A DNA stretch of 64,000 bases from Amaricoccus macauensis (GCF_014201905.1 NZ_JACHFM010000003.1:682001-746000), one strand, 5' to 3'; shown: positions 48,824 to 58,217, numbered from the stretch's first letter. The notes: generated from the letters alone by a model not told the origin. A program made the numbers and translations.

Positions 48824-50038
48824 CTACTTCCGTGCCTTGCGGCGGAAGAGGCCGGCGCTCTTGACGCGTGTCTCTTCCGGCACGCCGGCGAGCTCGATGC
48901 AGAGCCGGTGCAGGTCCGTGATCATCCGGTGCCGGGGATCGGCGAGGGCGAGGGCCTTGCCCTGCAGCGCGCTTTTCGCCATCGCCCTTGCGTCGTCTGA
49001 AAAGACGCAGCGAAGCTTTCCCTCCATTCCGGCCTCGAATTCCTTCACCGTCACGTCGGGCCTTGCCGGGACCTGGTTTGCGATCACGTGGATCTTCGCC
49101 TGCCTGGTGCGCACGGCCATGAGCTTTGCCAGCCGGTTCGTGTCGCGCAGCGACTGAAGTGTCAGCTCGGCGACGATGACGATGTCGTCGAAGCGCGTGA
49201 AGAGTGCGGGCTCGCGCATGACGAAGTGCCGGGGGACGTCGAGCACCGCCATGTCGAAGTTCGCCCGGATGGTGTCGGCAAGGATCAGGACCTTGTCGTC
49301 GGTCATCCGCACCGTGTCATCAAACGCTTCTTCGGTGGCGAGCACGTGCAGGCTCTTGCCGAACTTCGCCATGGCGTTCTGCAGGAAGACCTGGTCCACC
49401 CGCTCGGGGTCGTCGAACGCCTCGCGCAGGCCGCGCGTCGGGTCGAGATCGAGGGCGAGGGCGATGTTGCCGGCATAGATGTCCATGTCGACGAGCGCGG
49501 TGCGTCGCGACAGCTTTTCCGCCATGATGAACGCGGCATTGATCGCGATGGTCGTGACGCCCACGCCGCCGCGCGCGCCGATCATGCCGACGACGCGGCC
49601 CTGCGGGCTCAGCCCGTCGCCCGGTTGCTCCAGCCTGACGAGCGCTTCGGCCAGCGCGTCGGCATCGACCGGCTTCAGGAGGTAGTCCCGCGCGCCCGTC
49701 CGCATGATGCGCCGGAAGTGGTTGACGTCGTTCACCGACCCCAGTGCGATGACCGACGCGCCGAGGCGGGCGAGCTCGGTCAGACCGCTTTCGGCCTCCT
49801 CGACCGGCAGTCCTTCCACATCGACGACCATGAACCGCGCCGGGGGTGCGACGCCGAGCAACCTCAGTGCGGCGGGGAGGCCGCCCTTGCGCACGCTCGT
49901 GGCCGACCAGCCGCGCGGAGTGGCGACCGCCTGGGCGGCGGCGTGGCTGGTGTCGTCGCCGAGGTAGGCGGCGAACGGCTCGCGCTCGTCGTCGGCCGCG
50001 TCGAAGATCATGCCGCTCAGGGCTGCGGCCTGTGCCAT
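48824..50038 (-). CDS. cpaE: Tad pilus localisation protein CpaE/TadZ
   Basis: A 404-aa MinD/ParA-like protein that places the Tad machine at a cell pole. The N-terminal receiver-like domain (RFMVVDVEGLPVEEAESGLTELARLGASVIALGS...GARDYLLKPVDADALAEALVRL) lacks a clear phospho-acceptor set. The C-terminal ATPase has a deviant Walker A, GARGGVGVTTIAIN, in which the signature lysine KGGVGKT is replaced (R and V), as is common in TadZ. It starts 4 nt after the cpaD stop. Confidence 0.92.
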   Translation of the reverse strand: MAQAAALSGMIFDAADDEREPFAAYLGDDTSHAAAQAVATPRGWSATSVRKGGLPAALRLLGVAPPARFMVVDVEGLPVEEAESGLTELARLGASVIALGSVNDVNHFRRIMRTGARDYLLKPVDADALAEALVRLEQPGDGLSPQGRVVGMIGARGGVGVTTIAINAAFIMAEKLSRRTALVDMDIYAGNIALALDLDPTRGLREAFDDPERVDQVFLQNAMAKFGKSLHVLATEEAFDDTVRMTDDKVLILADTIRANFDMAVLDVPRHFVMREPALFTRFDDIVIVAELTLQSLRDTNRLAKLMAVRTRQAKIHVIANQVPARPDVTVKEFEAGMEGKLRCVFSDDARAMAKSALQGKALALADPRHRMITDLHRLCIELAGVPEETRVKSAGLFRRKARK

Positions 50039-50042
50039 GGCG

Positions 50043-50705
50043 TCAGTTCCCGTAGACCGCGGACAGCCCGATCATCCGGTAGGGCACCTTGCCGTCCTGC
50101 TGCTGCTTCACCGCCGCGGCCGCGAGCCCGGCCGGCGTGCCGCCGAAGTCGTCCGGCGCGATCAGGTCGCGCGGGTTCGCCGCCATCGTCGCGCGGTTGA
50201 AGGCGTTGGAGCAGGTCATCTCCGGCAGCGGGGTCGTCAGCTCCAGCGGCCCGGCCGTGTTGCCGGGGCATTCGACGGTGATGCGGGCATAGCTCACCGT
50301 GCGCACCACGACGCTGTCCGGCCCGACATCGACGCCGGCGGCCTCCGGCGCCGTGATGAACCTGACGCGCGCCGGTGTCGCGGGGAATGCCTGCCTGAGC
50401 GTGGTGAGCCGCGCCGCATCGAGCCGGCGCGAGCCGCTCCGGCCGGTATAGAGCTCCACGTCGTCGCCGGGACCGGGCAGGGCGTCGCGCAGGTAGGTGT
50501 CGAGGCGCGCAACCTCCGCCGGGGCCAGCGTCGCGCGGCCCGGTGTGAAGTTCAGGAGCAGATCCGGTTGGATCTCGCTCGCCGAGTACCGTGCCGTCTG
50601 AAAGCTGCCGAGCGGCTGCGCCTCGCATCCCGCGAGCCCGAGCCCGACGGCGAGCCCGAGAAGGCAGAGGCGCGCGGGCGGAGTGAGGAACATGGCGGGC
50701 CTCAT
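50043..50705 (-). CDS. cpaD: Tad pilus lipoprotein CpaD
   Basis: A 220-aa outer-membrane-associated lipoprotein of the Tad secretin complex. Lipoprotein signal LCLLGLAVGLGLAGC (lipobox LAGC). The body matches CpaD in pattern: FTPGRATLAPAEVARLDTYLRDAL, VRFITAPEAAGVDVGPDSVVVRTVSYARITVECPG and the C-terminal CSNAFNRATMAANPRDLIAPDDFGG (conserved NPRDL in this family). The start overlaps the cpaC stop by 4 nt. Confidence 0.93.
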   Translation of the reverse strand: MRPAMFLTPPARLCLLGLAVGLGLAGCEAQPLGSFQTARYSASEIQPDLLLNFTPGRATLAPAEVARLDTYLRDALPGPGDDVELYTGRSGSRRLDAARLTTLRQAFPATPARVRFITAPEAAGVDVGPDSVVVRTVSYARITVECPGNTAGPLELTTPLPEMTCSNAFNRATMAANPRDLIAPDDFGGTPAGLAAAAVKQQQDGKVPYRMIGLSAVYGN

Positions 50706-52060
50706 TTGAAGACGAAGCCCGACGGTCCGGCGAGACGGCGCTGACCGAGCCGGCTTGAGACTTCCCTGGCCTTCGGCGTTCCCTGGAAGCGTCCGAGCAG
50801 GATCCGCTCCACGTCGTTCGGCGGGACGTAGCTGTCGAGCGGCGTCGCGATCCGCCGGCCGTTCGACGCGGGCTTCGCGAGGATCGGCGTCACGATGATC
50901 ACGAGTTCGCTCTGGCCGCGCTTGAACGCGTGGCTCCTGAAGAGCGCCCCGAGCACGGGCACGGAGGCGAGCCCCGGCAGCTTCGTCGCGTTCTGTGCCG
51001 AGGAGTTCTGCATGAGCCCGGCGATTGCGAAGCTCTGGCCGCTGGCGAGATCGACGGTGGTCTCTGCCCGCCGCGCCACGATCGCGGGAGTGTCCGAGGA
51101 GTGGCGGAAGTCGAGCTCGCTCACCTCGGTGCCGATCTTCAGGCTGATGTGGCTGCCGTCGACGACGGTCGGCGTGAAGTTGAGGCCGATGCCGTAGTTC
51201 TTGAAGGCGACGTTCGTGCCGTTATCGCTCACCGTGGCGTAAGGGTACTCGCCGCCCGCGAGAAAGCTCGCCGCCTCGCCGGAGCGCGCGGTCAGGTTCG
51301 GCTCGGCCATGATGGTGACGAGCCCTTCCTCGGCCAGTGCGGAGAGCACCACGTCGAGGTTGAACGAGCCCCGGGCCAGCGATCCCACGCCGGAGAAGCC
51401 GCCGGGATCGCTGACGCCGCGCCCGCCGACAAAGCCGAAGCGCGAGCCGCCGATCTGCCCGCTGATCGCGTTCCACTGGATGCCGAGCTGGCGATCGACG
51501 TTGCGCGATACCTCGGCGATCCTGACCTGGAGGTTCACCTGCACCGGCGCGGCCACCGACATGCGGTTCACCACGCGCGCGGGATCGTCGACGAACTGGT
51601 TTGCCACCTGGACGATGTTCTGTGCCTGCTCGGGGTCCGCCACGCTGCCGGTCAGCACCAGCGACTGGTCGACGGTCGTCGCCTGTACCCGCTGGCCCGG
51701 CGCGAGCTTCGCGATGCCGGCCTGAAGTGCCCCGATGTTGTGCGTCACGCGGATTTTCGACGACATGAGCACGGTATCCTTGTCGTCGACGGCAAAGAGC
51801 GTCGTCTCGCCGACGCCGACCCCGGTCAGGTAGAGCAGCCGCGGCGACTTCACCTCGACATCCGCCACCTCCGGGTTCGCGACGAAGAGGCTCGAGAAGT
51901 CGTCGTCCACCTTGATGAGCTGGCCGGTGCCGACCACGAGCGACACATCGCTCCCGGTCTCGGGCGCCACCAGTTCGAGGGCGGCGAGCCGGCCGGGCAG
52001 GGGGAGGGCAAGCGTGAACGCGGCGGCGGCGAGAGCGGTGGCGAGGGACAGGGGTTTCAA
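50702..52060 (-). CDS. cpaC: Tad pilus secretin CpaC/RcpA
   Basis: Outer-membrane secretin channel for the Flp pilus, 452 aa. Signal peptide (AAAFTLALPLPGRLAALE), the N-terminal CpaC/T2SS domain (LVVGTGQLIKVDDDFSSLFVANPEVADVEVKSPRLLYLTG), a BON-like segment (QRVQATTVDQSLVLTGSVADPEQAQNIV) and the secretin core (VNLQVRIAEVSRNVDRQLGIQW; ILAEPNLTARSG-like MAEPNLTARSGEAASFLAGGEYPY; VPVLGALFRSHAFKRGQSELVIIVTP). Follows cpaB by 23 nt. Confidence 0.95.
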   Translation of the reverse strand: MKPLSLATALAAAAFTLALPLPGRLAALELVAPETGSDVSLVVGTGQLIKVDDDFSSLFVANPEVADVEVKSPRLLYLTGVGVGETTLFAVDDKDTVLMSSKIRVTHNIGALQAGIAKLAPGQRVQATTVDQSLVLTGSVADPEQAQNIVQVANQFVDDPARVVNRMSVAAPVQVNLQVRIAEVSRNVDRQLGIQWNAISGQIGGSRFGFVGGRGVSDPGGFSGVGSLARGSFNLDVVLSALAEEGLVTIMAEPNLTARSGEAASFLAGGEYPYATVSDNGTNVAFKNYGIGLNFTPTVVDGSHISLKIGTEVSELDFRHSSDTPAIVARRAETTVDLASGQSFAIAGLMQNSSAQNATKLPGLASVPVLGALFRSHAFKRGQSELVIIVTPILAKPASNGRRIATPLDSYVPPNDVERILLGRFQGTPKAREVSSRLGQRRLAGPSGFVFK

Positions 52061-52083
52061 CGGCGTGATCCCGTTTCGGAGGC

Positions 52084-52980
52084 CTATTCCGCGGGGGCGG
52101 GGGCGGCGGAGGGAGATGGCATGGTGGCGTGGGCGGTGGTGCCGCGAACGACCTGGACCCGCGAGGTCGAGGTGACGTCGGACGACAGCGTCAGGCGGTT
52201 CGGGCGCATCGGCGCGTCGCTCGGGTGCAGCGGGCCGCCGGTCAGCTCCAGCTTGTCGCCGCTCGCGTCATCCGCATCGTCGCGCACCGAGTTCAGGGTC
52301 AACGACAGGGTGCCGAGCGTCTGCATGAGGGTCACGACCTCGGCCTCGCGCGGCGAGACCTCTAGCGTCGCGGTGCGGGCGACCGGCGTGGCTTCGAACG
52401 CCGTCGTCAGATCCTCGGGCCGGGGGCCGAGCCGCTGGTCGAACGCGAGCACCCGCAGGCCTCTCAGCACCGTCTCGCTGGCGCGGACCGGCTCCGCGTC
52501 ACCGTTGGTGCTGGTGAGGGCATAGGTCAGGAGGACATCGACCCGGTCGCCCGGCAGCGCCAGCCCGCTCAGGCTGCCGATCTCGTCGACGGGGATGGTG
52601 ATGGCGCGCTTGCCGCGGGGGAGCACCGCGGCGAGGAAGCCGCGCTCGCCAGGCTGCACGATGGCCGAGCGGGCGATGGGGAGACCCGCCGCCAGCGGCT
52701 GGCGGGCGACGCTGCCGGCGAGGAGCGTGCTTCCGGCGTCGTCCGCCACGATCATCTCGGGGCCGAGGGCGCGATCGTCGATCGCCATGCGGCCGAGCTG
52801 GCCGGGAGTGAGGATGGTGCCGACCGGGATCGCCCGGGCGGCAACGTAGACCTGGAGACGGGGTGCGGGCGCTTCCGCCCGCACCGGCTCCGGCGGCGCG
52901 GGCCGGAGGCTCTGCATGACGTAGAACCCCGTGCCGCCCGCTACGATCAGCGCCGCAAGGATGACAAGGACCATACGCAT
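52084..52980 (-). CDS. cpaB: Tad pilus assembly protein CpaB/RcpC
   Basis: A 298-aa periplasmic protein anchored by an N-terminal helix (VLVILAALIVAGGTGFYVM). An SAF domain (VYVAARAIPVGTILTPGQLGRMAI ... ARQPLAAGLPIARSAIV) is followed by the RcpC core (GKRAITIPVDEIGSLSGLALPGDRVDVLLTY; TATLEVSPREAEVVTLMQTLGTLSLTLNSVRD). It stabilises the secretin complex. First non-pilin gene after flp; 29 nt separate them. Confidence 0.93.
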   Translation of the reverse strand: MRMVLVILAALIVAGGTGFYVMQSLRPAPPEPVRAEAPAPRLQVYVAARAIPVGTILTPGQLGRMAIDDRALGPEMIVADDAGSTLLAGSVARQPLAAGLPIARSAIVQPGERGFLAAVLPRGKRAITIPVDEIGSLSGLALPGDRVDVLLTYALTSTNGDAEPVRASETVLRGLRVLAFDQRLGPRPEDLTTAFEATPVARTATLEVSPREAEVVTLMQTLGTLSLTLNSVRDDADDASGDKLELTGGPLHPSDAPMRPNRLTLSSDVTSTSRVQVVRGTTAHATMPSPSAAPAPAE

Positions 52981-53009
52981 GAGATCGGACCCGCTTCCGT
53001 TTTGCCGGA

Positions 53010-53210
53010 CTACGGCGTGGTGACCGTGGCCCCGGCGTCTTCCAGCTCCGAGGCCACCAGCCCGAAGTTGGTGTTCATCGTGCTGCCGAGAGTACCGACG
53101 GCACCGATGATGACGACGGCGATCAGCGCGGCAAGCAGGCCGTATTCGATGGCGGTCGCGCCGGACTCATCCCGCCACAGCGACTTGCCGAAGTTGAAGA
53201 ACTTGTTCAT
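53010..53210 (-). CDS. flp: Flp type IVb pilin
   Basis: A 66-aa prepilin, structural subunit of the Tad pilus. Basic leader (MNKFFNFGKSLWRDESG), cleavage after the glycine in SG/ATAIEYGLLAALIAVVIIGAVG, with the type IVb Glu-Tyr pair and a 20-residue hydrophobic helix. Two consecutive ATGs exist; I chose the second, where GGAG is 6 nt upstream. An AT-rich promoter with a perfect TTGACA lies upstream. Confidence 0.93.
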   Translation of the reverse strand: MNKFFNFGKSLWRDESGATAIEYGLLAALIAVVIIGAVGTLGSTMNTNFGLVASELEDAGATVTTP

Positions 53211-53263
53211 CATAGTCTCCAGTTACCAGATACACAACTTGTGACGTCGAAAAGTGACTTCAT

Positions 53264-53290
53264 CTATTATGAGAAATCGCCTCTTGTCAA
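53264..53290 (-). promoter_or_regulatory. Candidate sigma-70 promoter of flp-cpaBCDEF-tadBC
   Basis: On the minus strand, TTGACA (53285-53290) is followed by TAATAG (53264-53269) with a 15-nt spacer, or CATAAT if read two bases earlier. The surrounding 110 nt are AT-rich compared with the genome. It is 54 nt upstream of the flp start. A small inverted repeat CACAACTTGTG sits at 53233-53243 in the leader. Confidence 0.55.
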
Positions 53291-53341
53291 ACTTGTAGTG
53301 TCTCGATTTGTTCTCAATACATTCACTCGCCAATAACGAGG

Positions 53342-53539
53342 TCAGGGCGACACCGATCCGGGGATCGCGGCCTGCACCGCGGCGGTGGTTCGGGTGTAGA
53401 GGCCGAGGACCGACTGGCCTGCGCCGCCGACCGCCGCGATGATGGCCCCGGCGAGCAGCGCGGCGATGAGGGCGTATTCGATCGCCGCCGCTCCGCGCGT
53501 GTCACTGAGGCAGCGCCGCAAGATCGTGAGGCTCGTCAT
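53342..53539 (-). CDS. Second Flp-type pilin
   Basis: A 65-aa prepilin-like protein: leader MTSLTILRRCLSDTRG, then AAAIEYALIAALLAGAIIAAVGGAGQSV with the Glu-Tyr pair after the processing glycine, and a short C-terminus. GGGAGA lies 9 nt upstream of the ATG. It diverges from flp after the helix (few residues in common), so it may be a minor or alternative pilin. It sits between the transglycosylase gene and flp. Confidence 0.88.
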   Translation of the reverse strand: MTSLTILRRCLSDTRGAAAIEYALIAALLAGAIIAAVGGAGQSVLGLYTRTTAAVQAAIPGSVSP

Positions 53540-53629
53540 CGTCGGGTCTCCCGCCGGTCGGGGCAGGCCGCCAACACACGCCACAGACGTTTAGAATCCC
53601 TTACCGTTCGTCAACGACGTCGGCCGCTT

Positions 53630-54397
53630 TCAGTAGATCAGCGCCGCCATCATCCGCGGCGCTCCTGACGCCCGGATCGCTGCCTGCACCCCGCCCCCCA
53701 CTGCGCCCCCCTCGACGACGGGAGGGGCTGGGTCCCTCGGCGGCAGGGTGATGATTTTCGGCCCCTTCAGCCGGGTGCGGCTTTTCCTCGGCGTGAGCAG
53801 GACGGGTGCGTCCGGGGCGGCGGCCACCTGCAACGGCGCGCCGCCGATGCCGGCGAGGATCCGGTCAAAGCGCGCGCGATAGACCTGCGCCTTGTCCGGC
53901 GTCCGGGAGTGATAGTCCCCCGCCGCCAGCGACCAGTCGCCCCGGCTGCGATGCAGGTCGGTCAGGAAGCCGGCCGCATAGTCTGCGCCGATGCCGGGAT
54001 CGAACATCGCCTCGAGCGAGGCGAAGTTCGATCCATGCCAGAGATAGTTGATCTGGAAGCAGCCGACGTCGAAGCTGCGCCGCCCCTCGGCGAGGCTCGC
54101 CCGGGCGAAGGCGAGCGCCTCGTCGCGGCTCGCGAACCAGTGGCCCTGACCCTCGCGGTTGATCGCCCACGGCCAGGGCCGCAGCCGCCCGCCGACCATC
54201 CGCCCGGTCTCGGTGAGCGAGATCGCCTGCAACACACCTTCGGGCACGCGGGCCCGCCGCGCGCCTTCGACGATCGCCCGTTCACAGGCCGCGGCCCCGG
54301 CCTCGAGGCTCTCGGCGCGGGCGGCGGGAGCGGACGCGAGGCAGGCGAGCGACAAGCCGAAGGCGAGCGCCGGCCGAAGACCGGAGCGAAGGGACAT
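53630..54397 (-). CDS. Lytic transglycosylase (SLT domain), Tad-linked
   Basis: A 255-aa exported protein: signal peptide ending APAARAE, then an SLT lysozyme-like domain (residues about 35-190). The catalytic glutamate is in AISLTETGRMVGG, followed by WPWAINREGQGHWF, GCFQINYLWHG (motif G-x-x-Q-I-N) and AAGDYHSRTPDKAQVYRARFDRIL. The C-terminal tail is Pro/Arg-rich and low complexity. It cuts peptidoglycan and, first in line with the pilin genes, probably opens the wall for the Tad machine. Confidence 0.88.
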   Translation of the reverse strand: MSLRSGLRPALAFGLSLACLASAPAARAESLEAGAAACERAIVEGARRARVPEGVLQAISLTETGRMVGGRLRPWPWAINREGQGHWFASRDEALAFARASLAEGRRSFDVGCFQINYLWHGSNFASLEAMFDPGIGADYAAGFLTDLHRSRGDWSLAAGDYHSRTPDKAQVYRARFDRILAGIGGAPLQVAAAPDAPVLLTPRKSRTRLKGPKIITLPPRDPAPPVVEGGAVGGGVQAAIRASGAPRMMAALIY

Positions 54398-54609
54398 ACG
54401 GGCGAACTCCAGATGGAGAGGGGTCGGAAGTCGCTCCTAGCTCGCGGGGATTTCCGATGGGTTAGCCGATAGACTGTCGTTCAAATTGCGCGCAGATCGA
54501 AAGGATGCGCCGTTCGGCTGTCTGTGCGGGTGCGTCCCTGGCGTGTGAGCGGATCAGCGCCCGGTGGAAAGAACTTGCATTACTGCGGTTTGGGGATTTC
54601 CTGGGCCGT

Positions 54610-55533
54610 ATGACGAAGCTCGTACTCCTGCACAAGGCAGGTTCGATTTACGACGATGTTCCGGACGCCGTCTACGATTTCCCTGCCAGATACCTGAAGA
54701 CGGCACAGGCGGCCGTCGGCGGCTGGATCGTCTACTACGAGCCGGTGAAGGCGGGGGATCGCGGATACTTCGCGGTGGCGAGGATTTCGGAGATCATCCC
54801 TAAACCCGGTGTCGAGGGGAGGTACCTCGCGTTGATCGAGCCCGGGAGTTTCCTCGAGTTCGACCGAGATGTGCCGCGCGTGATCGATGGGAGGCCACTT
54901 GAGGCCGCGTTGAGGAATGCGGATGGCACGCCGAGAAAGGGCGGGGTCGTCCAACTCGCCGTGCGTCGGCTACCGGAAGCCGACTTTGCCCGGATCGTCA
55001 ATCTTGGGTTGCCGCAGGAGCTCGAGCGGATCGAGGCGACCCGCTATGACCCTCTCGGGAGCGGTTTCGAGGACGGGGCGGAGCTCTTCGAGCGTCCGGT
55101 CATCGAGCGGCTGACGCGGCGCGCGTATCGTGATGTCGTGTTCCGCCGGAAGGTGCGTGAGGCCTATGGCTATCGTTGTGCGATGTCGGGGCTTCTGCTG
55201 CGCAATGGCGGCGGGCGGCCCGAGGTGGACGCGGCGCACATCCGCCCTGTGGAGCAACAGGGCAGCGACTCGGTGCGCAACGGGCTGGCGCTCTCGGGCA
55301 CGCTGCACTGGATGTTCGATCGCGGTCTGATCTCGGTCGCGGAAGACTGCGCGACGATCCTCGTGTCGCACAACAAGGTCCCGGGTGACGTGGTCAATCG
55401 CCTCCTCCCGCCGGACCGCAGGTTGCTCAGACCCGCCGATCCTCGCGCCGCGCCCCACCCGGAGAACCTTCGCTGGCACCGCGAGACTGTCTTCGGGCAG
55501 ACCCTGCCGGAAGGCCAGGGGCCGCGGCGGTAG
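54610..55533 (+). CDS. HNH endonuclease with PUA/EVE-like N-terminal domain (candidate modification-dependent restriction enzyme)
   Basis: A 307-aa protein. The C-terminal HNH_2-type nuclease has [25 protein letters not shown] with H210, then [17 protein letters not shown] with N224 and H233. Residues about 3-110 ([48 protein letters not shown]) look like a PUA-superfamily (EVE/SRA-like) reader domain. EVE-HNH fusions are known type IV restriction enzymes that cut DNA with modified cytosine; that assignment is an inference. The ATG at 54610 begins the conserved part; the frame stays open 35 codons upstream. Stand-alone gene on the opposite strand to the Tad locus. Confidence 0.85.
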   Translation: MTKLVLLHKAGSIYDDVPDAVYDFPARYLKTAQAAVGGWIVYYEPVKAGDRGYFAVARISEIIPKPGVEGRYLALIEPGSFLEFDRDVPRVIDGRPLEAALRNADGTPRKGGVVQLAVRRLPEADFARIVNLGLPQELERIEATRYDPLGSGFEDGAELFERPVIERLTRRAYRDVVFRRKVREAYGYRCAMSGLLLRNGGGRPEVDAAHIRPVEQQGSDSVRNGLALSGTLHWMFDRGLISVAEDCATILVSHNKVPGDVVNRLLPPDRRLLRPADPRAAPHPENLRWHRETVFGQTLPEGQGPRR

Positions 55534-55664
55534 CCCAGCCCGGTCGACTTCGGATAGCGCATGCTCCAGGTTTCGGAAAAGCGGTGCGGATCCTGCCGGC
55601 CCCTCCTTGCCGCCGCCGGGCCAGGCGGCCAGAGTGCGGCCAAAGACCGGACATGGAGGAATGG

Positions 55665-56411
55665 ATGTCGGATCGTAAGATCGTGCTCGTCACGGGCGCG
55701 AGCCAGGGGATTGGCGCGGCCACCGCGCGTGCGTTCGTCGAGGCGGGGCACAGCGTCGTGCTTGCCGCGCGCGATGCCACGAAGCTCGCGGCCGCGGCGG
55801 ACGAGCTTGGCCCGACGGCGATCCCGGTCGCCACCGATGTCACCGATCCCGAGTCCGTCGACGCGCTCTTTGCCCGCATCCGCAGCGATCTCGGCCGCCT
55901 CGACACCGTCTTCAACAATGCCGGCGCCAATATCTCCGCAACCCTCGTGGGTGACGTGAGCTGGGAGGACTGGCGCAGGGTCGTCTCGGTCAACCTCGAC
56001 GGTGCGTTCCTGATCGCGTCCGCCGCGTTTCGACAGATGCGCGAGCAGTCGCCGCGGGGCGGGCGCATCATCAACAACGGCTCGATCTCGGCACATGTGC
56101 CGCGCTATGGCTCGGCACCCTACACCGCATCGAAGCACGCGATCACCGGTCTCACCCGTTCGATCTCGCTCGACGGGCGCGCCTTCGACATTGCCTGCGG
56201 TCAGATCGACATCGGCAATGCCGCCTCCGACATGACCGCGAAGATGGTCGCGGGCGTTCCGCAGGCCGACGGCACCCTTGCGGCCGAGCCGCGCATCGAC
56301 GTCGCCCACGTCGCCCGGGCCGTCGTTCAGATGGCCGAGCTGCCCCTCGATGTGAACGTGCAGTTCATGACGATCATGGCGACGAACATGCCGTTCATCG
56401 GCCGCGGCTGA
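55665..56411 (+). CDS. SDR family oxidoreductase
   Basis: A 248-aa classical short-chain dehydrogenase. The cofactor motif is [18 protein letters not shown] (TGxxxGxG), NNAG is at about residue 86, the catalytic Ser is in NNGSISAH, and Y153 and K157 lie in [11 protein letters not shown]. An aspartate after the second strand is not seen, so NADP preference is possible. The start at MSDRK has GGAGG 5 nt upstream, inside a slightly longer ATG frame. Substrate unknown. Confidence 0.9.
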   Translation: MSDRKIVLVTGASQGIGAATARAFVEAGHSVVLAARDATKLAAAADELGPTAIPVATDVTDPESVDALFARIRSDLGRLDTVFNNAGANISATLVGDVSWEDWRRVVSVNLDGAFLIASAAFRQMREQSPRGGRIINNGSISAHVPRYGSAPYTASKHAITGLTRSISLDGRAFDIACGQIDIGNAASDMTAKMVAGVPQADGTLAAEPRIDVAHVARAVVQMAELPLDVNVQFMTIMATNMPFIGRG

Positions 56412-56446
56412 GGTCGCCCCCGCCGGTGTCTGCCGGCACAGGCCTC

Positions 56447-56483
56447 GTGCATGGGTTGTGCATGACATGCGCAGCCCATGCGC
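56447..56483. repeat. Large imperfect palindrome between SDR and the sugar operon
   Basis: Arms 56450-56464 (CATGGGTTGTGCATG) and 56466-56480 (CATGCGCAGCCCATG) pair with two G-U wobbles around a 1-nt centre, and pairing extends to 56447/56483. No U-tract follows, so it is either a transcript-end structure of the SDR gene or a binding site ahead of the sugar operon. Confidence 0.55.
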
Positions 56484-56655
56484 CGGCCCCGCGGCCTGCC
56501 GTCCGGAAGGCTAGTCCGGGTATCATCCTTTCGGGCTTGCCCGTCTCGCCCCGGCGTCACCCGGAAGGCCAAGTTCCCGCAATACCCCACTCGGCGTAAT
56601 AACCAGCTATCGGCCGAGGAGCCGAAGGGCGACGAGGACGTGGGGAACTCGATTT

Positions 56656-57192
56656 ATGCCAGTAAAATCTTGTACGATGTCAGAGGACGTCGGCATTACC
56701 TATCCAGATTTGGTCAATTTGTACGGATGTACGATTGGATCCGGCACAACAATCGGGCCTTTCGTCGAAATTCAGAAGAATAGTACGATTGGAGATCGCT
56801 GCAAGATCTCGTCACACTCCTTCATCTGCGAAGGCGTAACCATCGAGGATGAGGTCTTCGTCGGCCACGGGGTGATGTTCACCAACGGCCTGGTCCCTCA
56901 GGCAACCAACTCCGACGGCAGTCTCCAGCGCGACGGCGACTGGGAATGCACCCCGACGCACGTCAGGCGTCGCGCCGGCATCGGCTCGAACGCCACGATC
57001 ATCTGCGGCGTGACAATCGGTGAGGGCGCGGTCATCGGCGCCGGTGCCGTGGTGACCCGCGACGTTCCTGACTTTGCGCTGGTCGTCGGCGTCCCCGCCC
57101 GGGTCGTCGGGGACGTCCGCACCCATCGTGCCAAACCAGACCATCACAACCGCCTGCGCAATGTCGCGCGCGCCATGGGGGAACTGCAATGA
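56656..57192 (+). CDS. Left-handed beta-helix N-acetyltransferase (WbpD-like)
   Basis: A 178-aa hexapeptide-repeat transferase: rungs such as [49 protein letters not shown] and [44 protein letters not shown]. This pattern and length match the UDP-3-amino-uronate N-acetyltransferase WbpD/WlbB group. First gene of the nucleotide-sugar operon; the following oxidoreductase start overlaps its stop (ATGA). The upstream 60-100 nt are less GC-rich, consistent with a promoter. A start at 56677 (MSEDVG) is possible. Confidence 0.87.
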   Translation: MPVKSCTMSEDVGITYPDLVNLYGCTIGSGTTIGPFVEIQKNSTIGDRCKISSHSFICEGVTIEDEVFVGHGVMFTNGLVPQATNSDGSLQRDGDWECTPTHVRRRAGIGSNATIICGVTIGEGAVIGAGAVVTRDVPDFALVVGVPARVVGDVRTHRAKPDHHNRLRNVARAMGELQ

Positions 57193-58217
57193 TCCGTGTC
57201 GGCATTGTCGGCTACGGCTACTGGGGTCCGAATCTCGCCCGCGCCGTCGCGGAAACTGACACCGCCGTGCTCGAGGCCATTTCGGACTACTCCGCCGCGG
57301 CCCGGGAGCGGGCGTTCCGCCGTCATCCGTCGGCACGCCTGATCGCCGACTGGAAGGATCTCGTCACCGATCCCAGGGTCGATGCGGTCATGATCGCGAC
57401 GCCGGTCGCGACCCACTTCGAGATCGCCATGGCGGCGTTGAAGGCCGGCAAGCACGTGCTGGTCGAGAAGCCGATGGCGGAGACCGTCACGAAGGCCGCG
57501 CTTCTCGTCGACGAGGCGCAGGCGCGCAACCGCGTCCTCATGGTGGACCATACCTTCATCTACACCGGCGCGGTGCAGACGATCCACGGTCTTATCGCCG
57601 ACGGCCGGTTGGGTGATATTTACTACTACGACTCGACGCGGGTGAATCTCGGCCTCTTCCAGCGCGACGTTAACGTCATCTGGGATCTTGCCGTCCATGA
57701 CTTCGCGATCATGGATTATCTCTTCGCTGCCCGCCCCGTCGCCGTCTCCGCCAGTGCCGCGGGCTTCCTGCCCGAGAGCCCGGAGAACATGGCGCACCTG
57801 TCCGTCTACTTCGACGACGGCGCCCTTGCGCATCTCAACGTCAACTGGCTCGCGCCGGTCAAGGTGCGCCAGACGCTCATCGGCGGCTCGAAGCGCATGG
57901 TGATCTACGACGACATGCAGACCTCCGAGAAGGTGAAGGTCTATGACCGGGGCGTCGCTTTCACGGACGACCCGCGCGAGGCCTACGAGCGGATGATCTC
58001 CTATCGCGTCGGCGAGATGTGGGCGCCGGCGCTGTCCTCGAAGGAAGCGCTCGTCTCCGAGGTCCAGGAGTTCGTCCGCTGCATCGAGGCGAACGTCACG
58101 CCCTACAACGACGGCGAGAGCGGCCTGCGCGTGGTCGAGCTCCTGGCCGCCGCCAGCCATTCCACCCGACTCCGCGGCCAGCCCGTCGAAATCGGCGAAC
58201 TCAAGAGGGCATCATGA
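57189..58217 (+). CDS. Gfo/Idh/MocA family sugar oxidoreductase (WbpB/WlbA-like)
   Basis: A 342-aa NAD(P)-dependent dehydrogenase. The Rossmann motif is [17 protein letters not shown], and the family lysine lies in [14 protein letters not shown] (EKP). The probable substrate-site aspartate/histidine are in [16 protein letters not shown] (D..VHD). In WbpB/WlbA the reaction is oxidation at C3 of UDP-GlcNAc uronic acid, giving a keto sugar for the next aminotransferase. Start and stop overlap both neighbours by 4 nt. Confidence 0.88.
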   Translation: MIRVGIVGYGYWGPNLARAVAETDTAVLEAISDYSAAARERAFRRHPSARLIADWKDLVTDPRVDAVMIATPVATHFEIAMAALKAGKHVLVEKPMAETVTKAALLVDEAQARNRVLMVDHTFIYTGAVQTIHGLIADGRLGDIYYYDSTRVNLGLFQRDVNVIWDLAVHDFAIMDYLFAARPVAVSASAAGFLPESPENMAHLSVYFDDGALAHLNVNWLAPVKVRQTLIGGSKRMVIYDDMQTSEKVKVYDRGVAFTDDPREAYERMISYRVGEMWAPALSSKEALVSEVQEFVRCIEANVTPYNDGESGLRVVELLAAASHSTRLRGQPVEIGELKRAS

